5,739 bases of DNA, from the NCBI GenBank assembly GCA_938036405.1, contig CALHPT010000039.1:1-5739 (forward strand), written 5' to 3'. This stretch comes from an uncultured Tannerella sp. GTDB taxonomy: Bacteria > Bacteroidota > Bacteroidia > Bacteroidales > Tannerellaceae. The notes beneath the pieces are model-generated. The model saw nothing but the letters and a program-made list of their open reading frames with translations. It was not told the origin of the DNA and made no database searches. Positions 5,685 to 5,739 of the stretch are shown here, piece by piece. Within the stretch, counting starts at the first letter, position 1; every line of letters starts with the position of its first letter. Made by a program: the position numbers and the translations under genes.

Positions 5685-5739
5685 ACGTTCCGAACCTATT
5701 GCAATACGTTCCGAGGTGGTTGGAATACGTTCCGAACCT
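5685..5739. repeat. 21-bp tandem repeat at the window edge
   Basis: Units start at 5685, 5706 and 5727. Each begins ACGTTCCGA; the two complete ones end in TTG, one variable base, then AAT. The two complete units match at 15 of 21 positions, and the third is cut by the window end after 13 bases, all identical to the first. The array begins 7 bases after the helicase stop codon and probably continues. The core GTTCCGA is also in the 41-bp repeat at 1-82. Confidence 0.75.

Noticed and set aside
1..5739. Mobile element bounded by the end repeats
   Set aside because: The end repeats differ in unit length and sequence beyond the 7-base core, there is no transposase or integrase, and the enclosed genes are core functions.

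Overview
The window reads as chromosomal core DNA of a Bacteroidales bacterium, plausibly Tannerellaceae or Porphyromonadaceae. The evidence is a DUF3822 gene next to rsmD, promoter-like TANNTTTG elements, no Shine-Dalgarno sequences, and a SPOR-domain lipoprotein with a short basic signal peptide. The genus is an inference. Third codon positions look GC-rich in murB, rsmD and the helicase gene, and less so in the membrane-protein gene at 3447-4133. No tRNA, rRNA, CRISPR array, transposase or integrase is visible.

Layout: (1) 1-333 has no convincing gene. It holds 41-bp tandem repeats with palindromic junctions, a weaker 42-bp-spaced repeat, a doubtful 43-residue reading frame, and a good intrinsic terminator for murB. 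(2) 334-1347, minus: murB, peptidoglycan precursor synthesis. (3) 1348-1461: a terminator-like hairpin between the lipoprotein gene and murB. (4) 1462-1935, minus: SPOR-domain lipoprotein, with its own promoter near 1970. (5) 2061-4133, minus: three tightly spaced genes, read in the order unknown single-pass membrane protein, DUF3822 protein, RsmD 16S rRNA methyltransferase. They look like one operon with a promoter near 4180. (6) 4232-5677, plus: a divergent RecD/Dda-like SF1B DNA helicase. (7) 5685-5739: 21-bp tandem repeats running off the window edge. They share the core GTTCCGA with the 41-bp repeats at the other end.

How the genes fit together: these are housekeeping functions (cell-wall precursor, probable peptidoglycan-binding lipoprotein, rRNA modification, DNA helicase), not an accessory island. 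I found no convincing new multi-gene system. The most interesting signals are structural: two terminator-like hairpins inside the start of the DUF3822 coding sequence, upstream of rsmD; similar leaders on the two putative minus-strand promoters; and GTTCCGA-core repeats in units of 41 and 21 bp at opposite ends of the gene block.
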